10,077 nt of DNA from Phoronis pallida (lineage: Eukaryota; Phoronida; Phoronidae), in NCBI GenBank assembly GCA_028565715.1, contig JAOXYC010253454.1, positions 1-10,077 on the forward strand. Direction: 5' to 3'. The notes under the pieces were generated by a model. That model was not told the origin of the DNA and made no database searches. It saw nothing but the letters and a program-made list of their open reading frames with translations. Positions 1 to 7,881 of the stretch are shown here, one piece after another (the first letter of the stretch is position 1; each line of letters starts with the position of its first letter). A program made the position numbers and the translations under genes.

Positions 1-687
1 TGCGCCTCTTCAATTGAAATAACTGCAAGGAATAAAACATACGCCACTCTGTTCAAATTCCTTTAGATTTAAAAAGGCATTCAGCAGAAAGTAAATTTTG
101 ACTCTATTCGTTCAAAAGCATGCTTTATAGGCCTATTCTTGAAAATATTGATAATTGTGAAAAGTACGTTATGGTATGTGAATAGAAATCCCCGGGCATC
201 GAGAGTTCTATTAAAAGAGAATTACTGATCATCTGAATCTGAATTCTGAAAGGTCTGGTGGGAAATTATATCATTAAATAGGTTCCAAATTAAATTAGGT
301 ACAATAAAGATAAGTTGATATTGTTTCTAATGTCTGTTAAATCTTATTATAGTTATCAAGGGTTTTCCTATAATGGATAAGATAATTGCTTATCAAAATC
401 ATTATGCTAACTTATATGAGCTATAACCCCGAAAAACATTAAGCAGGAACACAAATTATGAAAAATATTTTGCGGGTTTTGGTGTAAAAGGGATCTGAAT
501 ATTCAGTTTACAAGTATTAATCTTTGAAGAAATTCATGAAAATGTTAGGTAGTATAGAATGAGGCAATTGCCATTTCCATTTTGTAATTGTGATGCAAGA
601 TGATAAATACAAAATAAAAAATAGGTTTTCTTATGGTCATTTTCTTTTTGAATATTGGTCAACAATATTTTTCCATCCTTTTTCCAG
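1..687 (+). other. 3' part of an upstream KCNH intron
   Basis: AT-rich sequence with no coding similarity on either strand. I looked for the exon expected upstream (channel N-terminus and PAS cap) and did not find it, so that exon must lie before the window. The only open frame of note is a 60-codon minus-strand one (534-716) that overlaps the real exon antisense; it resembles nothing known. No repeat or RNA gene is evident. Confidence 0.8.
661..687 (+). promoter_or_regulatory. Splice acceptor of PAS exon A
   Basis: A pyrimidine-rich run (TTTTTCCATCCTTTTTCCAG) ends with AG at 686-687. The exon begins directly after it. The join is supported because the conserved SNFVLGNAQ peptide starts at 690, and two leftover bases (688-689) match the phase used at the other junctions. 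The open frame extends upstream to an ATG at 633, but that part is intron-like and has no KCNH similarity, so 633 is not taken as a start. Confidence 0.9.
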
Positions 688-918
688 ATAGCAACTTTGT
701 TCTTGGTAATGCACAAGCTGTCGGCTACCCAATTGTCTACTGCTCCGATGGATTCTGTGAACTCACTGGCTACCCTAGGGCACAGGTTATGTCCAAGAGT
801 TGTGCCTGTAAATTCTTATATGGCGTCGAGACGACAGATAAAGAAAAGCGAGAGATTGAAGACTCTCTGGATAACCAGGTTGAGCTTAAAACAGAGGTGA
901 AATTCTACCGGAAAGCTG
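688..918 (+). CDS. KCNH8-like (elk): Elk-type KCNH potassium channel, PAS-domain exon A (partial gene)
   Basis: Internal coding exon of a voltage-gated potassium channel of the ether-a-go-go superfamily, Elk branch. It reads 76 whole codons (690-917), with two bases completing a codon at the start and one base left over at the end (phase 1 on both sides). The peptide opens [17 protein letters not shown] and continues [17 protein letters not shown], the hallmark PAS segment of KCNH channels. A CACKFLYG segment follows at about residues 38-45, and FYRKA comes at the end. The YCSDGF and CACKFLYG forms fit Elk (KCNH3/4/8) better than Eag (YSNDGF) or Erg (YCNDGF, CDFLHG). In this family the N-terminal PAS (eag) domain lies in the cytoplasm and tunes gating by contacting the C-terminal cyclic-nucleotide-binding homology domain. 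The upstream exon with the start codon and PAS cap is outside the window. The reading frame stays open to a TAA at 954, so retention of the next intron would truncate the protein. The assignment to KCNH is near certain; the exact Elk paralogue is not. Confidence 0.95.
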
Positions 919-1408
919 GTGAGAGTTTTAGTGGTTTTCTCTTATTTATTTGTTAAAATTTAGATTGTAGTTTGAAGACTTTTCAATACAAAGCTTGGGC
1001 AATCATGGAGTTTTTGTTAAAACGTAAAGTAAACTGCACATTTTTGATTGATTCAGGAAGATTATTATCTCAGTTGGTATCTAAAGCATAAACTGTTAAG
1101 CTTGAAAAATCTTGAGTTCCAATCCTGCTCATTCCGTCCATTGCATCTTTGAGTACTACACTTTTCTGGAGTTGCTTAAGTTGATCCAGGGATGTGTACA
1201 AGCTATGATGGAGAGGTAGCCAATGATTGACTTAAGGTCTCCTATCCAGGGGACACCTGTTCCAAAGCTCTCGTCTCGTCACCCCACAGAAAGAAACCTG
1301 GGGGCATCCAGTCCTACAAACCTTCGGCATGGAGAATAATTTACTTTATTTCACATAGAAAGGAATTTTTCTGGAATATTCTTTTATCTCATTTCACCTG
1401 TATTACAG
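919..1408 (+). other. Phase-1 intron between PAS exons A and B
   Basis: The intron opens with GTGAGA at 919 and closes with a pyrimidine-rich tract and TATTACAG at 1401-1408. It interrupts a glycine codon: G from exon A plus GT from exon B. Removing it joins FYRKAG to VSFWCLLD, which is the expected continuous PAS sequence. The middle and 3' half are occupied by a probable tRNA-derived SINE whose end lies only about 60 bases from the acceptor. Confidence 0.93.
1056..1345 (+). mobile_element. Probable tRNA-derived SINE (old copy)
   Basis: The 5' part resembles a tRNA gene head. An A-box-like TATCTCAGTTGGTA at 1066-1079 is followed, about 35 bases on, by a B-box-like GAGTTCCAATCC at 1114-1125. 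Those are the two internal RNA polymerase III promoter blocks at close to tRNA spacing. The sequence then continues for about 200 bases of clearly higher GC than the surrounding intron, ending near CCTTCGGCATGG (1322-1333) and an AT-rich tail. This head-body-tail arrangement is typical of tRNA-derived SINEs. The anticodon arm does not fold convincingly, one B-box base (C for G) departs from consensus, and I found no clear target-site duplication, so the copy is old and its borders are approximate. I cannot name the family. Confidence 0.65.
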
Positions 1409-1543
1409 GTGTAAGCTTCTGGTGTTTACTAGACATTGTGCCAATCAAAAATGAGAAAGGTGAAGTGGTGCTGTTCCTTGCCTCGCACAAAGATATCACT
1501 AAAGACAGACAACTACCATTCGATGCTGATGGATCACCTGATG
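1409..1543 (+). CDS. KCNH8-like (elk): Elk-type KCNH potassium channel, PAS-domain exon B (partial gene)
   Basis: Second coding exon of the same channel. Two bases (GT) complete the glycine codon split by the intron, 44 codons follow (1411-1542), and one base is left over (phase 1). The peptide begins VSFWCLLDIVPIKNEKGEVV and continues LFLASHKDITKDRQ, closely matching the distal half of the KCNH PAS domain: the WCLLDIVPIKNEKGEV beta strands, then the SHKDIT end. SHKDI is the Elk-like form; Eag has TFSDI. The last ten or so residues (PFDADGSPD) are an acidic, probably flexible linker before the channel's membrane domain. The donor is ATG|GTAGGT at 1543/1544. The next coding exon is not in the window. 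Codon use and frame are intact in both exons, so this looks like a functional gene and not a pseudogene. Confidence 0.95.
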
Positions 1544-1549
1544 GTAGGT
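1544..1549 (+). promoter_or_regulatory. Splice donor of PAS exon B
   Basis: GTAGGT after ATG is a reasonable donor. It ends exon B at 135 bases, a multiple of three, keeping phase 1 as at the two other boundaries. A second GT four bases on (AGGTCATG) and several nearby GTGATA strings are weaker alternatives. The frame would otherwise remain open to a TGA near 1609. Confidence 0.75.
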
Positions 1550-1579
1550 CATGTGATAAGTCATGTGATAGTCATGTGA
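1549..1579 (+). repeat. Three tandem TCATGTGA (M-box-like) sites
   Basis: The octamer TCATGTGA occurs at 1549-1556, 1561-1568 and 1572-1579, with spacing of 12 and 11 bases, starting five bases inside the intron. TCATGTGA is the established M-box form of the E-box bound by MITF/TFE-family bHLH-zip proteins. The array also reads as a short tandem duplication of a GTCATGTGATA unit. Whether it binds anything is inference. Confidence 0.6.
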
Positions 1580-4146
1580 TGTGGGATGTTTTATTTGTAT
1601 TTCTGATTTGAAAGATGTATGATACTTTGGTATGTGTGGGTGATAAAAATAATTCACAATCTGAGGTATATGAAAATAAGAGTCAATCATAAATGATAAA
1701 TCATATTTCTTTTGTCAGTCTTTAGAGAATTAACAATAAATAAATGTCCAGTTTTTGACGGCAATGGACAGACCTTGGGAAGCCTTTTGTCACAGCCTCT
1801 TCTAATAAACAGTGTGACTTTGATTTTGGTAATTGCCATCTTTACACCGACTGTCTTTGTCTGTCGATATGTAAAGACATTCATTTATTGAATTTCTCTA
1901 TTGACAAAATGAATATCATTTATCATAATTAATGATCAACAAAGAAGAGTGAATCTTATTTGTATATACCAGAGGTTGTGAATTATATTTTAAGTTTTTC
2001 ATGGAAGGATGAATATAGACTTGTAACTGTGCAGGGGTGCATGATGAGATAAAAATATTTGAATAATAATTAATAGTTATGTCGAGATAATCAAATAATA
2101 GTTTGAGGATGATGATGACGATCTTCAGATGATGTTGAGTGGACAAGTGTATGAAATAATCGATTTGATATGGATTGTTTTACTCAGTAGAATTGTCCAT
2201 GTAGTTGCATTCGCTCTGAGATAAGGTGTCTTGTCTGTCAAATTTTATTTCCCAAATTATTCCAGATCTTATTATTTGATTTTCAAACAAAGAATTAATA
2301 TGAAGCTTCACTGTCCGCGATTTGTTGAAATTTCATCATCGCTCCTCAGAGTACTACAAATAGTAAAAATCAATTTAACTCCCTGAATATTATTTGTTTC
2401 TGAAATTGCCAATTAGAGTTCGACTGTTTTATATTGCTTGTAATTCGCTCATAGTATTGACTGACTTTCAAACATTGATCTGTTAAATATTTGTTCAAGA
2501 CATTGCATAAAAGTCTATGACTTTTATTGTTTGATGATAATAAGTCGGTAAACATTCTGTAAAAAGTCGGGAACTGCAGAGGAAGTCACTAACTTATTCA
2601 CTGCTTCACGATTTATTAATCACTAATTCATGTTGAAAAATCCATAAAGTGGTTTTCTAGAAGTCGATTTCATCTTTGTCTCAAAATGTGTTCACTTGTA
2701 GGAAAACAGAAAATATTTATTTTAGTGAAATTAGAATTATTATTATAATACTTTTTTCTTGAATAATTTTTTTTTTACTCAGTTCTTGTTTGAATGTTTT
2801 ATTTAAAATTGGCCCCCAACTAAAAGGAATAGCTTTTAAGTTATTATTTTCATAACAGTCATCATTCTCAGAATTCTAAATCATTGCACCATTAATTAGA
2901 CGTATATTCTCTACTGGCTTGAAAACTATTAAGAGTCATTAAATCCTGTAGCATCAGATTTTTTCCACCATATTAAAGATGAGTTAACCCACCCATCGGG
3001 GCATTAATTGATTAAAATATCGGTGCATTAAACCTCTGAAGGATTTCATTTTATATGAGAGTGAAAGGGTTGCTTATGGGCATGAGGTAAAAAGCGGAAA
3101 CATTTTGTTTTTAACGTTTGGTGAAGAAATGAAAAAAATTGCAATCATAAAGTTGGTTGTTTCAACTCTATCTCAATTTTATATGTGTTTGGAGGCCTAG
3201 TGAAATTCGTAACAGTTTTTGAAAAACATTTAGTATTGCAAGATTCATCATGAGAATTTTGGTCAAAAAAGAGTTTGTAATTGAAACCTGATGAGTCAGA
3301 GAATATTTATAATTTGAGTTTGAAATCAACCAGAAAAAATATCATTAAGTTCATAAATTGTTGCAATTTCCAAAGAATGGTTTACCAATTTCCACAAAAT
3401 GGTTGCAATTATCTCAAATTTGTGACGGCAATAGAATTTATTGTTGCTGTTTGCATATTTTTCTGCATTAAGTAGCGAAACGAGGGAAATGTGAAATTAC
3501 AAGAGAATGAAATTGTCCAGTTTTGTTTTATGCAAGCATGAGTGTGCCAGACTAAAGAATGCCGCGGATGCAGTGATTTCTACTTTCCGTTCATTGGCTA
3601 AAACACGTTCCATTTACTTCATAGCCACTTTGTATTTACTTCGGAGAATAAACTCGTCAGTGCCATACATGGCCTAAGAAAATTTCAAGAATTGAAAAAT
3701 ACACAAAAATGCAGTCAAAAGTTGAAATTAAAGCTCACCATAAGTCATATTGTAGATTTCATGAATAAAATCTCAAACTTTTCATTAGTAACCATAATCT
3801 TTTGAGTGTTGGATGATTTGAATGTTTGAAGAATGTTGAATGGTTTAAACTTGAGATGTTGATGTTTTGTTTGCGATAATGATTGTTGTCATTTTCTTTA
3901 CTTTCAGATTTTGAACAAAATATTTTTTTGATAAAATTTTACTCGTTGCTTGTTGATCCTTGTTTGATTATTCTGAATGTAATATGCTGATGCAGATGTA
4001 GTTTTCAGTGAACATTTATTTATTGATTTTCATGGTTACCGGGTACATTTGATTATAATGATTTTGTTAATTACCATTAGGAAATGAATTTTATCTATTT
4101 ACTGATTAATATTTTTTGTCTCATTAAATTTTGAAAATTCTATGAA
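1580..4146 (+). other. Long-intron segment without recognisable genes
   Basis: About 2.6 kb of AT-rich intron. Open frames at 1687-1884 and 1916-2146 (minus), 2370-2555 (minus) and 3281-3475 (plus) are short, of biased AT-driven composition and unlike any family I know, so they are treated as chance. Strong acceptor-like tracts occur at about 2750-2782 and 3888-3908, but stops follow closely in the frames checked. A slightly more GC-rich patch at 3535-3680 shows nothing I can name. Confidence 0.7.
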
Positions 4147-4520
4147 GAATGCAAAAATAGGATTTTGAATGTAAAATAATTCACTTTGCTTTAATGGCAG
4201 CTTAATTCATTCAAGGTACTGGTAACTTTATTTAAAAACTAAGTTTTGCTAAATTTTAACTAAAATCTAAATTTTGAAAATGATCATGGCTTTCTAAATT
4301 ACTGCTTATTTCAAAGCCACTGGCAATTGTATTAAAAAACTAACCTGTGACTAATTTTGATTTTTTGCTAAATTTTGACTAAAATAGACAACTCATATTT
4401 TAAAGAATGCAAAAATGTGTTTAAGTTTTGAAAATAACCAAGGCTTCCTAAATTACAGCTTAATTCAAAGGCACTTTCAGTTTTATAAAAACTATCAATA
4501 GACTAACTTTGACTTAAAAC
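4147..4520 (+). repeat. Degenerate tandem duplication, about three copies
   Basis: A block recurs with decay. GAATGCAAAAAT appears at 4147 and 4405, 258 bases apart. GCTTAATTCA-like starts appear at 4200, 4304 and 4458 (spacings of 104 and 154, summing to the same 258). TTGCTAAATTTTRACTAAAAT occurs near 4246 and again near 4366. Each copy carries an AAAAACTAA-like stretch after a CACTGGCAA-like stretch. The regular spacing argues for ancient tandem duplication and not just shared AT-richness. The middle copy appears shortened. No coding capacity. Confidence 0.6.
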
Positions 4521-5082
4521 ACGAAATTCAATTTTTCAATGGATAATTTGGCTGTGTTATAAGAATTGTATTCTGTAAGCCTTAATGCCCTTTGTTAAAG
4601 CCTTTTAAATGTTTTAAAAGCATCCGCCTTAAATGTGCTTTATACCGCCAATTTGTATTAACTGCATGGTTGCAGGTTTTTTACCCCAAAATTTTGTGCT
4701 TGCTGAAAGTTTTACCAGGTTAAATGCCTTTGTGTTGGGCTGACTTAGAAAGTTTTCGTGATGCATAAAGTTGGGAATCTGTATCCATGTACACGGTTAC
4801 TATGACGATGGTTTGTGATTGATGATTGTATTTGGCATTAAGTATTTATTGCTTGGAGGAACCTAAAAATTGATTTTTTGGTATCTTAAAAAGATACAAT
4901 TCGTTTTGATTGAAATTTATTTGAACAGATTTTATGATAGCAAATTTACCTGAAATATTTGAAAAACGTTTTGAAAATTATGGTAAAATTTTTAAGAATT
5001 TTTAGAAAAAATGTTCTCTTGGTAACTAGACTTTTTACACCTGAGTGCAGTCTTATTCAATGATCATCATGATATACTTATT
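4521..5082 (+). other. Long-intron segment without recognisable genes
   Basis: AT-rich intron with no coding signal. It contains a perfect 7-bp-stem hairpin (GTATCTT, AAA loop, AAGATAC) at 4881-4897 and a degenerate X-box-like sequence (GTTACTATGACGAT) at 4796-4809 on the opposite orientation to the better sites that follow. Confidence 0.7.
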
Positions 5083-5096
5083 GTTGCCATAGTAAC
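5083..5096 (+). promoter_or_regulatory. RFX-type X-box, perfect match to consensus
   Basis: GTTGCCATAGTAAC fits the RFX X-box consensus GTNRCC-(0-3)-RGYAAC in both half sites, with a two-base spacer. RFX factors regulate ciliary and neuronal genes in animals. A site within a neuronal-type channel gene's intron could be an enhancer element, but binding is not shown by sequence alone. Confidence 0.45.
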
Positions 5097-5900
5097 CCGT
5101 GCGTCAAGGTGCTACAATTGCTTTGTTCACATTAAAAAGATGAAGGTGAAATGAGCCTTTATAGGTCGGCAGTTTAAAAACATTGCCTAACGATTTCCGC
5201 AGAGATCCTACAGGGACTTGTGTGGTTGAATTATTCAGAAATCTGTGTTTTGCATTCTTTGTAGTCAAAATTTGATGGGACTTGTTAAATTTGTATCGCT
5301 TGTTTGATCATTATGATATCGTCATTTTTATGATTTGCAGGGAGTAAATGTGCAACAAGTTGTCATGGTGACGTGGAGATATTCATCAAATTCTGATTTT
5401 TTTAATGACATTGGCAATAGAAAATGCAAAATTTGTATAATAAAAAAACTAAATTTGAATAAATTCAGTGTCTTCAGATGTCTATAAGAAAGAAAAATGT
5501 CTCTAGACATTAGTAAAATTGAATTGTTTAAATTAAAACATATTAATTCATAACACACAAATGAGTGTTTTATAACCACAAGACCACAGAGGTTCATAAA
5601 AATTACAAAAACAATGCAAAATTATGGAAACTCATTATGGACACAATTGCATAATAATAATGGCACATTCCACTCATAAATATAAATGACAGTCAAGACC
5701 ATGTAACTCAAATTGCTGTTGACTCTGTTCCAAGCCATTAACTGAAGCAATGCGATTATTGCTTCGTCCTTATCGCCGACTAATTCAATATTTTCAGTGG
5801 CTACACAAAGCAAAAACACTCAACCTCACATAGAAATCAATAAGCGTGCAGAAATTGATAATGTATTTCAGATCATGCTCAAACAAGTGGCTACTTAACG
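5097..5900 (+). other. Long-intron segment without recognisable genes
   Basis: AT-rich intron. Minus-strand open frames at 5328-5597 (89 codons) and 5622-5819 (65 codons) have no recognisable domain and no plausible exon structure, so I regard them as chance. The only supported feature is the X-box-like palindrome at 5359-5372. Confidence 0.7.
5359..5372 (+). promoter_or_regulatory. X-box-like palindrome
   Basis: GTTGTCATGGTGAC is a near-palindrome of the RFX form GTTGCCATGGCAAC. Read on the minus strand as GTCACCATGACAAC, it has one perfect half site (GTNRCC) and one with a single mismatch. The same 16 bases (AGTTGTCATGGTGACG) recur inverted at 7115-7130. Confidence 0.4.
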
Positions 5901-6148
5901 CTCTGGTAATGGGCATATGTAAATCCATTTTTACAAAAAATAACACTCTGGTAATGGGCATATGTAAATCCATTTTTACAAAAAATAACACACTGGTAAT
6001 GGGCATAATTATGTAAATCCATATTTACAAAAAAATAACACACTGGTAATGGGCATATGTAAATCCATTTTTACAAAAAAATAACACTCTGGTAATGGGC
6101 ATATGTAAATCCATTTTTACAAAAAAATAACACTCTGGTAATGGGCAT
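5901..6148 (+). repeat. 45/46-bp minisatellite, five units plus a partial
   Basis: Units start with CTCTGGTAATGGGCAT or CACTGGTAATGGGCAT at 5901, 5946, 5991, 6041, 6087 and 6133 (partial). Lengths are 45, 45, 50, 46 and 46 bases. Units are almost identical, so the array is young or homogenised; the third carries a small insertion after GGGCAT and a changed loop. Every full unit contains an inverted repeat TGTAAA ... TTTACA able to form a short hairpin. On the minus strand the 45-base units read as a 15-residue repeat beginning MPITRVLFFVKMDLH, but the 46- and 50-base units break that frame, so coding is unlikely. A decayed fragment (ATGGGCAT with TTTACA) follows at about 6169-6190. Confidence 0.95.
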
Positions 6149-7019
6149 TTACAAATATCCAAAACTCACATGGGCATAGATTTTACACATTTAAAATGAA
6201 TGAAGAAATCTCTAAAATAATAAAATTTGAATTTTCCCAAATAAGCTTTTTCAACATAACCATATAGTTGTGAAATTATAAAAGAGATAAAAATTTGCTT
6301 ATTTTTTTACCATTGTCCGAAGTTTGGTCTAAGCATGGCTTTACATTTGTCACTTTAACTATTTAATATGTCACGGTTGCTTCACTGACACAATCTAATT
6401 CAAAGAACAAAATGTCAATGGGAGAGTAATTTCCTGTCTATTACGCAAAGTTTCTTTCGCAAGTCCCTGATTATTCTGCAAGTGGAAAATCAATTGTTGA
6501 TTTCTTTCAACGAGGATGTTCAAGGAGACAATCGCGCTAATGTCATTGCACCAAGTCTATTCTCATTGTTTATATCTCCTCTCATGACGTCATGGATTAT
6601 CAGTTAAGTGGGATTATCTCCATTAGAACTAGTGCTCTATTAATAATTTAATATCCTATATTTTGCACTCTGCATAGAGTTCAATCATGCCAATGGAGTT
6701 TCCAGAAAAATGGAATAATAAGCAAATTTCAAATTTTGATATAGTTTATTGTACTGTTTTTTTTTCACAATTCCAAGCCTTACGGTACGTCCAGGTGACC
6801 GACGAACTATGAAAAGCTTAAATCTTCAATAAAACATATTTTGATTGACCAGTGTTGACATTCATTATATCAGTTCTTAGAATGGAAAAATTTAACGAAG
6901 CAAAAGTGTACTCTTGAAAAATAACTTTTGGTGTCCAAAAATGTCAACATGTCCGAAAAAGCCAGGATTTTACCGTAAAACAACAACGAGCCACCGTTTC
7001 ACATGTTCCTTTATGAAAC
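6149..7019 (+). other. Long-intron segment with one CRE-like site
   Basis: No gene is seen. The stretch 6400-6660 is less repetitive than its surroundings and contains a full palindromic TGACGTCA (CREB/ATF type) at 6585-6592, with CATTGTTTAT nearby, which suits Sox or Fox factors. This might be an enhancer, but the evidence is weak. The plus-strand open frame at 6914-7102 crosses a CA-rich simple repeat and is not credible as a gene. Confidence 0.6.
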
Positions 7020-7040
7020 TCACACCCACACACACACACT
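7020..7040 (+). repeat. Short CA-rich simple repeat
   Basis: About 20 bases of mostly CA dinucleotides, interrupted once by CC. A minor microsatellite of no evident function. Confidence 0.7.
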
Positions 7041-7115
7041 CAACATCACATTATGTCCATTTATTGCTCTACTTTCATTTCTACCAATATCAGAGATTAT
7101 GATAAACTATTTTCC

Positions 7116-7129
7116 GTCACCATGACAAC
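7116..7129 (-). promoter_or_regulatory. X-box-like palindrome, inverted copy
   Basis: The plus strand reads GTCACCATGACAAC: a perfect GTNRCC half, an AT spacer and a one-mismatch RGYAAC half. It is the exact reverse complement of the site at 5359-5372, and the identity extends one base on each side (16 bases in all). Confidence 0.4.
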
Positions 7130-7130
7130 T

Positions 7131-7680
7131 GCGATAATAAGTGCATTTACAAAGGACAATATCTTCCTTAATTATTTATGGTTTGAATAAATCTTTCTCT
7201 TTTTAGTGTTAACATTTATCCCTTCCTTATTTGTGTCAAGATGTAAGTATGAGTTGTGTATAGGTACGGGGTGTCACAAAACTTGTCCGTTTTCTCCAAG
7301 AATCCAGTTGGAACTAACACGCTTATGACTAAATAGATTGTTAGTTAAATCCTTACATTAAAATATCGGAATAATATGTTTCCAAATTTTATTTCTACAG
7401 TAACAAATTGTGCAATTTTTTTATAACAAAATTTGTCGGATTTTTTTTAAAAAGGTGGCATGCCAGCAAAATGAGGTTCAGGACTTCAAAATAAACTGTT
7501 GTTGGAGGTTTTGGAAAATTATTTACCGTAGTTCATTTGATCTCTGGTTCTTGAAGAGGGCGGACATTATAAAGTTTTGAATCACCAGTTGTGTCATTAA
7601 ATGCATGCAATGCCAGAGTAATATGCATATTAACTCAATATTTTAGTAAGATTCTTTGTCTAGGTTAGATGTAGAGGGAC
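7131..7680 (+). other. Long-intron segment without recognisable genes
   Basis: AT-rich intron with no coding signal. It holds a perfect 14-bp palindrome TAATATGCATATTA at 7619-7632 that resembles POU-factor dimer sites. Nothing else can be supported. Confidence 0.7.
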
Positions 7681-7720
7681 TATGTTTCTGATAAACGTTT
7701 TACGTTTCTGATAAAAGTTT
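7681..7720 (+). repeat. 20-bp direct tandem duplication
   Basis: Two adjacent 20-base units, 7681-7700 and 7701-7720, differ at two positions; both share GTTTCTGATAAA. A second, shorter duplication of GTCACTGAT lies just downstream at about 7734-7753. Confidence 0.75.
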
Positions 7721-7848
7721 CACACATTTTTTGGTCACTGATTAGTCACTGATGTTCTTGCATGAAACTGGACAACAGGTGGCACTACAACAGTGCTCTG
7801 GCTAGTCAGGTTTCTAATAGCAATAACAGTGTTTCAAAATGGCCAGAA

Positions 7849-7870
7849 TTTACGTCTTTTAAGACGTAAA
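7849..7870 (+). repeat. Perfect 10-bp-stem hairpin next to the foldback element
   Basis: TTTACGTCTT (7849-7858) is followed by TT and then its exact reverse complement AAGACGTAAA (7861-7870). It lies 11 bases before the left end of the large foldback element and has no counterpart at the right end, so it seems to belong to the insertion site or to a separate insertion. Confidence 0.7.
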
Positions 7871-7881
7871 AAGACCTTTAA

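Noticed and set aside
633-687. Upstream extension of the exon A frame to an ATG at 633
   Set aside because: The added residues do not match the KCNH N-terminus, and a pyrimidine tract with AG lies immediately before the conserved peptide, so this is intron read in frame.
919-956. Read-through peptide after exon A (GESFSGFLL) resembling the start of exon B (GVSFWCLL)
   Set aside because: The likeness is short, the nucleotide match is poor, and a clear donor (GTGAGA) and a stop at 954 are present; chance is the simplest explanation.
2750-2782. Strong acceptor-like polyT tract ending CAG
   Set aside because: No coding similarity follows, stops come soon in the frames checked, and no GT follows the AG, so it is not a recursive splice site either.
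5341-5367. Possible 27-base in-phase microexon after TTTGCAG
   Set aside because: Its peptide does not resemble any KCNH linker, the donor (ATG|GTGACG) is weak, and the bases overlap an X-box-like palindrome that explains the sequence better.
5794-6006. Minus-strand open frame with 15-residue repeats
   Set aside because: The repeat peptide is a by-product of 45-base minisatellite units; the other units have lengths that break the frame.
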